A stretch of DNA of 33,719 nt from an uncultured Victivallaceae bacterium (GTDB lineage Bacteria > Verrucomicrobiota > Lentisphaeria > Victivallales > Victivallaceae), in assembly GCA_944389925.1 (NCBI GenBank), contig CALXOD010000015.1, positions 1 through 33,719 on the forward strand, read 5' to 3'. Below the pieces are notes generated by a model. It searched no databases, was not told where the DNA came from, and worked only from the letters and a program-made list of their open reading frames with translations. How positions within the stretch are numbered: the stretch's first letter is position 1; each line of letters begins with the position of its first letter. Shown one piece after another: positions 8,070 to 16,619 of this stretch. The translations under genes and the position numbers were made by a program.

Positions 8070-8097
8070 GCCGCCGCAGGAAAATCCCCGCAGCGGC
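8070..8097 (-). terminator. Hairpin after the amidase gene, possible terminator
   Basis: A GC-rich inverted repeat (arms 8070-8081 and 8085-8097, two G-U pairs and one bulge) follows the amidase stop codon within 5 nt. No U-run follows it on the minus strand; the T4 run is on the plus side. It is a weak or factor-dependent terminator at best. Confidence 0.4.
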
Positions 8098-8101
8098 CTT
8101 T

Positions 8102-9049
8102 TCACTCCTGGATAGGGATCAGATTCTCGTCTTTTTCCAGCGCCGCCGCGACCTTTTTCCGGAAGTCGTCCCAGCGTTTTTCCTCCAGAATCCGATGCGG
8201 ACAGAATTTTTGAATCCAGTCATAATGCATTTTCAGATTCTCTACGGAAAGTCCATAGTGTTTAAGCAGCGAAGCGGCAAGAAGCACCGCGTTTGCCTCG
8301 GACCGCCGATACAGCCAGTCAACGTCGTCCCGGCACTGACTGCGACAGATTTCGATCCCGATGCTTTCGGAGTTACCCGGCCCCCGCGCTCCGTCGCCGG
8401 CATGCCAGCCGTGCGTATCCAGCGGCAGAATCTGCACGATTTCCCGTTCATCGACCGCATAATGGAACGATACATTGACTCCATCCCGACGAAAATCCAC
8501 CCGGTCCCGTTCCTGACGGGCGGAGAAAGGTTCTGCAGTGTTGTGGATGGTGATATAACGGACTTTCCGGAATTTTCCCGGCAGTTTGTGGCGACGGTTG
8601 TAGTCGTTGGCTTCGATCAATTTTTTCACATAAATCGGCGCCGGCTGCGGCTCCGGCGTCTCCGAAGCTTCAAAACCGGCAATTTCAGCCCGCTCCCAGT
8701 CCGGCTTGCCGGATTGAAGTACATAATACATTTCCACATCGATACCGGCTTCCAGCAGATTGACCAGCGTCGTTTCGTGATCGGCCTTGCGGGCCCAGCT
8801 GGAAATCGCCACCCGACCGTATCCGTCCCGGCTTAATGCCTCAGGAAGGTCTTCCACTCTGCCGGTCCGCCCGGTACCGAAAATCAAAAAAGTATCTCCA
8901 TTCTTTGAGGAACTGATCGTAACCGCCGCACACTCTTCCGAACGATCGGGAACCGGATCTGCCTTCGTTGCTCCGACCGTCTCCACCCCGACTGCGGCCA
9001 TCCCCGTCAGTACCGCCCCCAACATCAAACCTGCGAGCCATTGCTTCAT
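8102..9049 (-). CDS. Exported N-acetylmuramoyl-L-alanine amidase (Amidase_2)
   Basis: This 315-residue protein should cut the bond between MurNAc and L-Ala in peptidoglycan, outside the cytoplasmic membrane. It begins with a Sec signal (MKQWLAGLMLGAVLTGMAA). The catalytic domain is at about 160-305. YITIHNTA carries zinc ligand His169. GWHAGDGARGPGNSESIGIEIC is typical of the T7-lysozyme fold and is split here by recognition only. H275 in MHYDW and C283 in KFCPHR have the 8-residue spacing of the other two T7 lysozyme zinc ligands. Residues about 40-128 form a separate domain with an ExbD-like look (GDTFLIFG, VEDLPEALS, YGRVAISSWA, LLEAGIDVEMYYV), joined by a Pro-rich linker. A peptidoglycan-recycling or cell-separation role is inference. 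It is monocistronic, divergent from hrpA, with AGGGAG before the ATG. Confidence 0.88.
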   Translation of the reverse strand: MKQWLAGLMLGAVLTGMAAVGVETVGATKADPVPDRSEECAAVTISSSKNGDTFLIFGTGRTGRVEDLPEALSRDGYGRVAISSWARKADHETTLVNLLEAGIDVEMYYVLQSGKPDWERAEIAGFEASETPEPQPAPIYVKKLIEANDYNRRHKLPGKFRKVRYITIHNTAEPFSARQERDRVDFRRDGVNVSFHYAVDEREIVQILPLDTHGWHAGDGARGPGNSESIGIEICRSQCRDDVDWLYRRSEANAVLLAASLLKHYGLSVENLKMHYDWIQKFCPHRILEEKRWDDFRKKVAAALEKDENLIPIQE

Positions 9050-9161
9050 GATGAAAATCTCCCTGTTCTAATTGCAGTTCTTCCGCAATACCATACATCC
9101 GACCGGCTCTAAATGCCAGATGTACCATTGATTTTCTTTCACAGGAAGTGTACATTACCGG
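9050..9161. other. Divergent intergenic region between the amidase gene and hrpA
   Basis: These 112 bp must hold the start signals for both genes. I see only weak candidates. A TTGATT at about 9129 with a TACATT 17 bp downstream would place the start almost at the hrpA ATG, giving a near-leaderless message. No confident promoter is called. Confidence 0.35.
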
Positions 9162-12100
9162 ATGAAACAACCATCGGAACAATCAACACCCCCTCTCCAG
9201 TCAGCCCCTTCGGCTCTTCCTCCCGCCGACCGGCTGCACTGGAGCTACCCGGAAAATCTGCCCATTACCGCACGGGTCGAAGATATTAAACAGTTATGGC
9301 GGACTCATCCTGTCGTCATCATCGGCGGCGATACCGGGTCCGGAAAAACCACGCAATTACCTAAAATCGCCCTGGAACTCGGACGCGGCCGTGCCGGACG
9401 CATCGGCTGCACCCAGCCCCGCCGCCTGGCGGCCACCGCCATGGCCCGCCGGGTCGCAACTGAACTCGGCGTGGAATGTGGAGCGGAGGTGGGTTACCAG
9501 GTTCGTTTCGATGACCGGACCCGCCGCGACACGGTGGTCAAATTCATGACGGACGGCATCCTGCTGGCGGAAACCCGCCAGGACCGTAAACTCCGGCAGT
9601 ACGATACACTGATCATCGATGAAGCCCATGAACGCAGTCTCAACATTGATTTCATCCTCGGATATTTGAAAAATCTGCTGGAAGTCCGGCACGATCTGAA
9701 AATCGCCATCTCCTCGGCAACTCTGGATCTGGAGAGCTTTTCCCGTTTTTTCAACGATGCGCCGATTGTCCGGGTTGAAGGACGTGTCTTTCCGGTGGAA
9801 GATCATTTCATGGAACCGGAAAGCGCAGATGAGGAGCTGGAGGATCAGGTGGCGCGGGCGGTGGATTTCCTGAGCGGACTGGACGCACGGGGGGATATTC
9901 TGGTCTTTCTCCCCGGGGAGCGGGAAATCCGGGATTGTACGGAGCTGCTCACCGGCCGGAAACTGCCCAATACCGAAATTCTGCCGCTCTATGCCCGGCT
10001 TGCCGCCGCTGACCAGCAAAAGGTCTTCGCGCCGGGACGGCGGCGGCGTGTCATCCTGGCCACCAATGTCGCCGAAACCTCCATCACGATTCCGGGAATC
10101 CGGTTCTGTATTGATTCCGGACTGGCACGCATCAGCCGCTACAACCCGCGCAGCCGGATTCAGGAGCTGCGGATCGAAACCGTTTCCCGGGCCAGTGTCC
10201 GGCAGAGACGCGGTCGGTGCGGACGCACGGCGGACGGGATTTGCGTTCACTTGTACAGTGAAGATGACCTGGCCCGTGCTGATGAATATACGGATCCGGA
10301 AATTAAACGCACTTCCCTGGCCGGTGTCATTCTCCAGATGGCCTCACTGCGCCTGCCGCGTATCGACCGTTTCCCTTTTATTGATCCGCCGCCACCCGCA
10401 TTGATTCGGGAAGGAATGCGAACGCTCGAAGACATCCGTGCCGTGCTTCCCGGAGGACGTCTGACCGGAGAAGGCTGGAAACTGGCGGCACTCCCGATCG
10501 ACCCGCATCTGGGAAAAATGCTTGCAGCGGCGGAGAAAAACCGGGTTCTGGAAGAACTGCTGATCATCGTGGCAAGCCTCTCCATCCCCGATCCCCGGGA
10601 ACGGCCGTTGGACAAACAGCAGGCGGCGGACGATGCGCATCGGAAATTCCGGGATGAAAAATCGGATTTTCTGGCCATTCTCCATTTATGGAAACACCTG
10701 CGGGATGAACTGGGAGAAAAGCCGTCACACGGTGCCCTGCGCCGCTATTGCCGGACCAACTTTCTCAATTACAATCGAATGAACGAATGGCGCAATCTCG
10801 TCGCTGATTTGACGGAAAGCTGCGCCGAAAACGGTTGGAAACTGCCGGAAACCCGCCCTGATCCTGCAGCGGAACCGCCTTATGACGCCATTCACCGGTC
10901 GATTCTAGCGGGCATTCCGCGTCAAATCGCCCATTATGTACCGGAATATCAGTACTATCTTGGAACGGGCGGACGGAAATTCACCTTGTTTCCCGGTTCC
11001 GGACTGTTCCGCCGCCGGACACCGCCCGCCTGGCTGCTCAGTTTCGCCCTGGTGGAGACCAGCCGGGTCTATGGCCGACAGAATGCGGAAATCAAACCGG
11101 AGTATCTGGAACAGGTTGCACCGCATCTATGTGTATCCGTTTACGAAGCGCCGGCCTGGGATCCCGTCTCCGGTTTTGTTTACGCCCGGGAAAAGCTGAC
11201 TTCCGGCGGGCTGGTGATCCATCCCGGACGCCGGGTGGACTACGCCCGCAAAAATCCCAAGGAAGCCCGGGAAATTTTCATCCGTGCCGCACTGGTTCCG
11301 GGAGTGCTGACGCTCGGTACCTGGGTAACGCGTCACGCGGAAATGTTGCGCGATCTTGAGCATTTGGAGCGCAAGCTCCGCCGTCCCGGTACGGTGGTGG
11401 ATACCGAGGCGATTTTCGAACATTTTGATATGCTGCTGCCGTCGGAAATTACCTCCACCCGGGCATTGCGGGAATTGCTGCGGAAAAGTTCTGATGACTA
11501 TTCCATGAACCGCGCCGACGCGATGCAGGAACAGTATCATTCGTTTGATGAACGGGATTATCCGGATGCCCTCACCTTCTCCGGACACCGTTTTGAACTT
11601 CGTTACGAATTTGCTCCCGGCGAAGAGCATGACGGTATGACCCTGATTGTTCCGGAAGGAGAATTCGCCCTGCTGCCGGACTGGGCTGCAGACTGGCTGG
11701 TGCCGGGATACCTGGGGGAAAAGGTGGAACTTCTGCTGAAAATCCTGCCCAAGGCCGTCCGTCGCCAGCTGTCCCCGATCAGTGAACGGGCAATGGAGTT
11801 TGTGACCGCAGTCCGTTCCGGCGACGTTCTGACCGAACAGCCACTGACAGACGCACTGGCCGATTTTCTGGAGGAAAATCATGGTGTTACCGTTTCTCCG
11901 CGTGATTTCGCCGATGCCCGGCTTCCGGAGTTCCTGATCATGAAGCTGGCGGAGCTGAATGCCGACCGGAAAATCCGCACCATTCATCGAGCCATGCCGG
12001 AACGTCGCGATTCCGGTTCGCGTCTGGGGTTGTCCATCCGCGGGGTCAGTGATTTTGCCCGCAGCGGCCTTACTTCGTGGCCGGCCGATCTCGCGTTGCC

Positions 12101-12911
12101 GCTTGAAATGGAATTGCCCGGTTCCTCCGGAAAAATTGCCTGCCCGGCATTGACCGACGATGGAGAAAGTGTCGGTGTTCAACTGTTTCTTCGCCCTGCC
12201 GAAGCCGCTGCCCGGCATCGGGCCGGCCTGCTGCGACTTTTCCGACTCGGCCATGCTGATCAGGTCGGCTTTATCCGCCGCACTTTCCGGCTTTCCCGGG
12301 AAATGTTGTTAAGCTGGTTCGCCACCGACCGGGAACGGCGTTATCCGGATGAGTTGTTGAATGCCGCCATTCTTCGGGCCTTCGGAGCGGATCCTGCCGA
12401 TATCCGGGATGCCGCCGCCTATGCCGCCGCCGAACGCAATGCAGCGGAAAATCTGGGAACTGCCGCCGATGAACAGATGGCCATTCTTCAGTCGCTATAT
12501 ACTTCTTATGAGGCACTGCAAGAGCTCTGCCGCCGCTTGAAAACCAGGCATGGGGTTGATTCCCGGGATCTGCGGCAGCATCTGCAATTTCTTTTTGCTC
12601 CCGGCTTTCTGCGGCGACCGGCGGTATGGGACGAATACGCCCGCTACCTGCGTGCTGCACGGTTGCGTGCTGAACGTTTGAACAACAATCCGGGCAAGGA
12701 TGCAGAAAAATTTCAGGCCCTTGCTCCGTGGCAGGAAAAATTTGATCTGGCTCTGGCAACCGTGCCGGATCTCACCGCCGCACCGGAACTGTATGACTTC
12801 TGGCTTCTGCTGGAGGAGGCCCGAATTCAATGTTTCGCGCCGGAAATCCGTCCCCGCGAAAAATCACCACTCAACCGGCTGGAAAAAGCCTGGAACAACC
12901 TGAGGTTCTGA
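9162..12911 (+). CDS. hrpA: ATP-dependent DEAH-box RNA helicase HrpA
   Basis: At 1249 residues it matches the long bacterial HrpA (about 1300 in E. coli), a DEAH/RHA helicase acting on RNA and ribosome-associated messages. Motif I, GDTGSGKTT, is at about 56-64. TQPRRLAA is motif Ia, DEAHERS at 153-159 is Walker B, and SAT at 185-187 is motif III. TNVAETSITIPG and QRRGRCGR are motifs V and VI. The HA2/OB region follows (LPIDPHLGKML, SIPDPRERP). The long C-terminal half, including FFLF-type PGSGLFRRRTPPAWLL and LSWFATDRERRYPDE, is the HrpA-specific DUF3418-type extension that shorter HrpB lacks. The start at 9162 has only a distant AGGAAG, so its exact position is less sure. The next gene begins 3 nt after its stop and is probably co-translated. 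Confidence 0.95.
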   Translation: MKQPSEQSTPPLQSAPSALPPADRLHWSYPENLPITARVEDIKQLWRTHPVVIIGGDTGSGKTTQLPKIALELGRGRAGRIGCTQPRRLAATAMARRVATELGVECGAEVGYQVRFDDRTRRDTVVKFMTDGILLAETRQDRKLRQYDTLIIDEAHERSLNIDFILGYLKNLLEVRHDLKIAISSATLDLESFSRFFNDAPIVRVEGRVFPVEDHFMEPESADEELEDQVARAVDFLSGLDARGDILVFLPGEREIRDCTELLTGRKLPNTEILPLYARLAAADQQKVFAPGRRRRVILATNVAETSITIPGIRFCIDSGLARISRYNPRSRIQELRIETVSRASVRQRRGRCGRTADGICVHLYSEDDLARADEYTDPEIKRTSLAGVILQMASLRLPRIDRFPFIDPPPPALIREGMRTLEDIRAVLPGGRLTGEGWKLAALPIDPHLGKMLAAAEKNRVLEELLIIVASLSIPDPRERPLDKQQAADDAHRKFRDEKSDFLAILHLWKHLRDELGEKPSHGALRRYCRTNFLNYNRMNEWRNLVADLTESCAENGWKLPETRPDPAAEPPYDAIHRSILAGIPRQIAHYVPEYQYYLGTGGRKFTLFPGSGLFRRRTPPAWLLSFALVETSRVYGRQNAEIKPEYLEQVAPHLCVSVYEAPAWDPVSGFVYAREKLTSGGLVIHPGRRVDYARKNPKEAREIFIRAALVPGVLTLGTWVTRHAEMLRDLEHLERKLRRPGTVVDTEAIFEHFDMLLPSEITSTRALRELLRKSSDDYSMNRADAMQEQYHSFDERDYPDALTFSGHRFELRYEFAPGEEHDGMTLIVPEGEFALLPDWAADWLVPGYLGEKVELLLKILPKAVRRQLSPISERAMEFVTAVRSGDVLTEQPLTDALADFLEENHGVTVSPRDFADARLPEFLIMKLAELNADRKIRTIHRAMPERRDSGSRLGLSIRGVSDFARSGLTSWPADLALPLEMELPGSSGKIACPALTDDGESVGVQLFLRPAEAAARHRAGLLRLFRLGHADQVGFIRRTFRLSREMLLSWFATDRERRYPDELLNAAILRAFGADPADIRDAAAYAAAERNAAENLGTAADEQMAILQSLYTSYEALQELCRRLKTRHGVDSRDLRQHLQFLFAPGFLRRPAVWDEYARYLRAARLRAERLNNNPGKDAEKFQALAPWQEKFDLALATVPDLTAAPELYDFWLLLEEARIQCFAPEIRPREKSPLNRLEKAWNNLRF

Positions 12912-12914
12912 ATC

Positions 12915-13748
12915 ATGAAAAAACACCGTCTGCTGTATTCATCCACCTTGGTGGCAATCCTCATGTCAGCAGCCATCGCCGGCATCGCCGCCGAATCTCC
13001 GCTGCGGGGAGATGACTATGTTAAACCGCTGGAATACCGGAATAAGCATCTGGGCCCCGGTGCGGAGTACCATTATTACCTGCTGAAATCGGCTTTCGGT
13101 GCACCCCAATCTATCTCCATTGTCATTCTGGACTGGGCGAAAGACTGGCGGGCCGGCCTGCATTTCTGCGGCGAGAAACGCCGTCCCACCAGTGTTCAGG
13201 CAAAAAAAATCAATGCGGAAGTTGCGGTTAACGGCACCTATTTTGCTTTCAGCAATCCGCCGCGGGCCGTTCTGCAGTTGCGAATCGATGGCAAAACCCT
13301 GTTTCCAGCCGGGAAACGTATCGGAGCCGGATTTTTCTATTTCAACCCCGGAGAATTTCCGAAAATCAGTGCGGAATGTCCTCCGGAAGACCAGTATCAG
13401 AACATTCTGCAATCTTATCCCCTGCTCGTTGCCGATGGCAAGCCGACGAATGTCTATCCCAAACAGGGACGTAATCCGCGTACCATTCTCGGTGTCACCG
13501 CAGACAAAAAACTGGTCATCGCCGTCGTGGACGGCCGGGCGAAAGAAGCTGCCGGCTTGACCTTCCGTCAGGCTGCCGACCTGATGGTCAATCTGGGCTG
13601 CACCGATGCGCTGAATCTTGACGGCGGCGGCTCCTCCACCCTCTACCTCGAAGGGCGCGGCGTCGTCAACCACCCGTGCGACAACAAGAAGTTTGACAAT
13701 GCCGGGGAACGTCCGGTCAACGACATCGTCTATTTCGTGCGTGACTGA
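12915..13748 (+). CDS. Secreted phosphodiester glycosidase-family protein (NAGPA domain)
   Basis: A 277-residue protein with a Sec signal (MKKHRLLYSSTLVAILMSAA, cleavage near residue 26) and a PF09992-type domain. The diagnostic pieces are AVNGTYFAFSN in the first half, NPRTILGVTADKKLVIAVVDG in the middle, and DALNLDGGGSSTLYLEG near the end. The NLDGGGSST motif is the strongest family mark. In animals this domain uncovers mannose-6-phosphate on lysosomal enzymes; bacterial members act on sugar phosphodiesters or cell-wall polymers, and the substrate here is unknown. A GAGG inside the end of hrpA lies 9 nt before the ATG, so the two are translationally linked. The product should be periplasmic. 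It is followed by a strong hairpin. Confidence 0.87.
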   Translation: MKKHRLLYSSTLVAILMSAAIAGIAAESPLRGDDYVKPLEYRNKHLGPGAEYHYYLLKSAFGAPQSISIVILDWAKDWRAGLHFCGEKRRPTSVQAKKINAEVAVNGTYFAFSNPPRAVLQLRIDGKTLFPAGKRIGAGFFYFNPGEFPKISAECPPEDQYQNILQSYPLLVADGKPTNVYPKQGRNPRTILGVTADKKLVIAVVDGRAKEAAGLTFRQAADLMVNLGCTDALNLDGGGSSTLYLEGRGVVNHPCDNKKFDNAGERPVNDIVYFVRD

Positions 13749-13757
13749 ACCAGTACT

Positions 13758-13782
13758 GCCGGGGGGGGCCCCTCCCCCCGGC
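13758..13782. terminator. GC hairpin between convergent genes
   Basis: A perfect 9-bp inverted repeat (arms 13758-13766 and 13774-13782, GCCGGGGGG against CCCCCCGGC) lies 10 nt after the glycosidase stop. It separates it from the convergent membrane-protein gene. Two weaker hairpins follow at 13786-13809 and 13806-13820. No strong U-run is present, so termination on either strand is likely but not certain. Confidence 0.55.
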
Positions 13783-13836
13783 TGCTCTGCCGCCAGCGAG
13801 AAGGGCAGAACGTTATTCTGACAATACTGCCGGCGG

Positions 13837-15033
13837 TTACTCTTTGCCGGACAGTTGTTCCCGGGTGGCCAGCTGATAGGCGGTAAGCAACGCCAGCGCA
13901 AAAAACAGAATATCCATGCCGGAAAACAATCCAGCAAACACGTTCATCCGGAATGTCCGATAGAACTCTTCCAGATAAGTATGCCACACCTGCGTGTGTT
14001 CCGCCGTCATCTCCGCTTCCAAGGCTGTCAATTCCGCTTCCGGCATAGTGGAGAATTTCTTCAGGGCCAGTTTCCGCATCCGACTCTGTTCGCTGTCATA
14101 AAGCGCTATGGCCTTGTCCAGATCAGCCTCGGAAAGCGTTTCCGACTCAAACATTTCCTCCAAACGTTCCGTCGTTATTTTCGGCTGAAATTCCGCTTCT
14201 CCATACTTTTCCAGATACCAGTACGCCATCATGTCCAACCGGATGTCCCGCAATAAAGCCTCCCGTTCCGCGGGAGACAGCGCCTGGTATTTTTCCGTAG
14301 CACGCTGCCGGTATTCCCGCACAGTCTTCTCCAGAGAAGCCTCAGCTGCCTCAGCTTCGGGGCCGTCACCGTCGGCCTGTTCTTCCAATTCCTCCAGAGA
14401 AGGCAATTCCCCCTGCTCGATCATCCAGTCCGCGACCAGCAGCGCTGTCTCTTCGGTATTCTGCCGTTTTTCCAGCAGGGCAAGCATCGCCTCTACCCGC
14501 TTCACCGGCAGGATATCATAATTCCGACAGAAATATTCCGTCATAATCACTTTGCCGATCCCCAGTCCCAGAACCGCCAGCAGCAGTGCCGCAATACCGA
14601 CGCGCACGGTCCGCTCCCGGGTGGTCAGCCGAACTGCCAGCCCCACAAGTCCCCCCAAGGCCCAGGCAATCCAGCCGTATTCCGTCTCCGTCCATATCGC
14701 CAGAAGCGCCCACAACACGCCCCCAGCCAATGCTGCGCCCAACCCGACCGCCAGAGCCACTCCCAGACGGCCGACTTTTCCCGCGGCTTGAATTGTTTTC
14801 ATATTCATTCCAGATCGGCAATGTGTACCGCAATTGGTGCAAAGTACCGCCCCGGGCGCCAGCATTTCGCCGCAATGCCGGCAACGTCTCGGCGGGACAG
14901 TGGCGTTAACATTCGGCTTAACGTCTTGATTCACTCTTACTACGGCACGACATTGCGGACAAACCGGCGCCTGCGAGGATGCCACCTCCTGCTGAGTCAA
15001 CTTTGTTCCACAATAAGGACAGCGCAATTCCAT
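13837..15033 (-). CDS. Zinc-ribbon membrane protein of unknown function
   Basis: I set the start at the ATG at 15033 (398 residues), as AAGGA at 15042-15046 is 8 nt upstream; an ATG three codons earlier would overlap that site. Two Cys4 ribbons open the protein: Cys5/8/25/28 (CPYC...CPQC) and Cys51/54/65/68 (CRHC...CTNC). Three hydrophobic segments follow at about 85-160 (VALAVGLGAALAGGVLWALLA, YGWIAWALGGLVGLAV, VGIAALLLAVLGLGIG). Next is a long charged helical region of about 200 residues, rich in Glu, Ala and Leu with coiled-coil character, and one hydrophobic segment close to the C-terminus. The topology suggests cytosolic ribbons and a membrane-anchored helical domain. I do not recognise a family, and no enzyme motif is seen. 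It is 60 nt downstream of the glutaredoxin gene. Confidence 0.8.
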   Translation of the reverse strand: MELRCPYCGTKLTQQEVASSQAPVCPQCRAVVRVNQDVKPNVNATVPPRRCRHCGEMLAPGAVLCTNCGTHCRSGMNMKTIQAAGKVGRLGVALAVGLGAALAGGVLWALLAIWTETEYGWIAWALGGLVGLAVRLTTRERTVRVGIAALLLAVLGLGIGKVIMTEYFCRNYDILPVKRVEAMLALLEKRQNTEETALLVADWMIEQGELPSLEELEEQADGDGPEAEAAEASLEKTVREYRQRATEKYQALSPAEREALLRDIRLDMMAYWYLEKYGEAEFQPKITTERLEEMFESETLSEADLDKAIALYDSEQSRMRKLALKKFSTMPEAELTALEAEMTAEHTQVWHTYLEEFYRTFRMNVFAGLFSGMDILFFALALLTAYQLATREQLSGKE

Positions 15034-15093
15034 GTTTTTCATCCTTGTTGAAAGATTGACAATAGTACAACTCTATATCGACGCTTTTTCTCG

Positions 15094-15357
15094 TCAGGGA
15101 ATCAGGCCCCAATCCCGCAGCTGCCGCTCCAGGCGGTCAGCCTGAAAAACCTCACCTGCACGCCAGTGTCCCTCGTACTCCAGGGTGGGAGCCACCCAGT
15201 CGTCGCCTCCATTGACCGCAATCACCTGCTGGATTACTTCCGGAAGCTGTTCCTCTATCTCGCGGTATTCGAAAGGAATGTTCCGTTCCCGCAACCAGGC
15301 GACCGTCTGATGACAATGCGGACATACCTTCCATCCATACACGACCAATGGTTTCAT
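15094..15357 (-). CDS. Glutaredoxin-like thiol-disulfide oxidoreductase
   Basis: An 87-residue glutaredoxin-fold protein using the ATG at 15357 with GGGGAGAGAGC in front. The active site CPHC (Cys12, Cys15) follows the first strand (VVYGWKV). Then come a TVAWLRERNIPFEYREI helix-strand unit, a cis-Pro loop VAPTLEY replacing the usual TVP, and a Gly-containing HWRAGEVF segment. CPHC is common in bacterial glutaredoxin-like proteins of the NrdH/mycoredoxin class rather than the CPYC of classical glutaredoxin. It probably reduces disulfides in the cytoplasm; the partner is unknown. An in-frame GTG at 15432, preceded by a GGGGAGGTGAGG stretch, could add 25 residues, so the N-terminus is uncertain. 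It has its own promoter just downstream of the aroC terminator. Confidence 0.85.
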   Translation of the reverse strand: MKPLVVYGWKVCPHCHQTVAWLRERNIPFEYREIEEQLPEVIQQVIAVNGGDDWVAPTLEYEGHWRAGEVFQADRLERQLRDWGLIP

Positions 15358-15463
15358 GCTCTCTCCCCAGTTTTTTCCGCAAAATCCAGTTTCAACGTTC
15401 CCCTCGCAGATACTCGCTTTTTCTATTTTCACTTTCCCCCTCACCTCCCCAACGTGATAATTT

Positions 15464-15492
15464 ATTATAGGCAATTCATAAAAAAATAGCAA
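15464..15492 (-). promoter_or_regulatory. Strong promoter of the glutaredoxin gene
   Basis: On the minus strand TTGCTA (15487-15492) and a perfect TATAAT (15464-15469) are separated by 17 bp in an AT-rich patch. The start near 15457 gives a leader of about 100 nt before the ATG at 15357. This is the best -10 match in the window. Confidence 0.75.
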
Positions 15493-15512
15493 ATTTTTCA
15501 GACAGAAATAAC

Positions 15513-15539
15513 AAAAAAACCCGGCTTTCCCGCCGGGTT
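15513..15539 (-). terminator. Rho-independent terminator of argB-aroK-aroC
   Basis: On the minus strand an 8-bp stem (AACCCGGC and GCCGGGTT, arms 15532-15539 and 15518-15525) with a 6-nt loop runs into a T7 tract (15513-15519). It is 24 nt after the aroC stop and just upstream of the glutaredoxin promoter, so it cleanly separates the two units. Confidence 0.9.
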
Positions 15540-15563
15540 CATCCCTCTTGTGATCCTTGTTGC

Positions 15564-16619
15564 TCAGTAATCTCGCAACGCACGATGGCGTAAACACATA
15601 TCCATCAGCACCAATGCCGTCATTGCCTCTACGACCGGCACCAGTCGCGGACACAGGCAGGGATCGTGACGCCCGTGAATCTCCACCTCCGTCGACCGCT
15701 TGGCGATATCAACGGTCTGCTGTCGGAGTGCAATCGAGGGCGTCGGCTTCACCGGCATCCGGAACACGATTTCAGCTCCGTTGGAAATACCGCCGACAAT
15801 ACCTCCGGCATGGTTTGTCACCGGCCCCTCCGGTGACAGGGCATCGTTGTTTTCACTTCCTCGCCGATCCGCCACGGCGAATCCATCACCAAACTCAATT
15901 CCCTTGACCCCTCCCAGGGACAGCATCGCCTTGGCCAGTTCCGCATCCAGTTTGTCAAAAACCGGTTCCCCCCATCCCGCGGGAACGCCGGAAACCCGGC
16001 ACTCCACCAGCCCTCCGACACTATCCCGCGCGGCCTGCGCCGCCAGAATCGCATCCACCATCGGCCGCACTGCGTCCGGATCCGCGGTACGCACGGCATT
16101 TTTCTCAATCTCTTCCGGTACGAACCGTTCGGCCCGTACCCCCCCTAACGCCAGCGTGTGTGCCAGAATCCGCACGCCGTACTGTGCCAGAATCATTTTC
16201 GCCACCGCTCCCGCAGCCACCCGGGCGGCGGTTTCCCGTCCGGAGGAACGCCCTCCGCCCCGGTAATCCCGGAGACCATATTTCGCAAAATATCCGTAAT
16301 CCGCATGTCCCGGGCGAAATACTTCAGCCAGATTGCCGTAATCCCGGCTGCGCATGTCGGTATTGCGAATCAGCATCGCCAGCGGCGTGCCGGTACTCTT
16401 TCCCTCAAACACGCCCGAGAGGAATTCCACCCGATCCGCTTCGTTGCGCCGGGATGCCAGTTGAGACTGCCCCGGCCGACGCCGGTCCAGCTCCCGCTGC
16501 ACCACTTCTTCACTCAGCGGAATGCCCGGCACCATCCCATCGATCACCACCCCCAGGGCCGGTCCGTGTGATTCTCCGAACGTCGTAATCCGAAAGATCT
16601 CTCCGTAAGAATTATTCAT
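15564..16619 (-). CDS. aroC: Chorismate synthase
   Basis: Converts 5-enolpyruvylshikimate-3-phosphate to chorismate with reduced FMN as cofactor, the last step of the shikimate pathway. The 351 residues match the usual size. Signatures seen are GESHGPALGVVIDG near the start, RRRPGQSQLASRR, STGTPLAMLIRN, FRPGHADYGY, and DYRGGGRSSGRETAARVAAGAV. Near the end a GGIVGGISNGAEI and FRMPVKPTPSI stretch carries the FMN and substrate contacts. The ATG at 16619 overlaps the aroK TGA (ATGA), and GGGGGAAC lies just before it. This gives coupling with the preceding pathway enzyme. The gene is last in its operon and is followed by a clear terminator. Confidence 0.98.
   Translation of the reverse strand: MNNSYGEIFRITTFGESHGPALGVVIDGMVPGIPLSEEVVQRELDRRRPGQSQLASRRNEADRVEFLSGVFEGKSTGTPLAMLIRNTDMRSRDYGNLAEVFRPGHADYGYFAKYGLRDYRGGGRSSGRETAARVAAGAVAKMILAQYGVRILAHTLALGGVRAERFVPEEIEKNAVRTADPDAVRPMVDAILAAQAARDSVGGLVECRVSGVPAGWGEPVFDKLDAELAKAMLSLGGVKGIEFGDGFAVADRRGSENNDALSPEGPVTNHAGGIVGGISNGAEIVFRMPVKPTPSIALRQQTVDIAKRSTEVEIHGRHDPCLCPRLVPVVEAMTALVLMDMCLRHRALRDY

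Noticed and set aside
11127-12254. Long minus-strand frame opposite hrpA
   Set aside because: It lies entirely in the HrpA C-terminal coding region and has a low-complexity composition typical of antisense frames.
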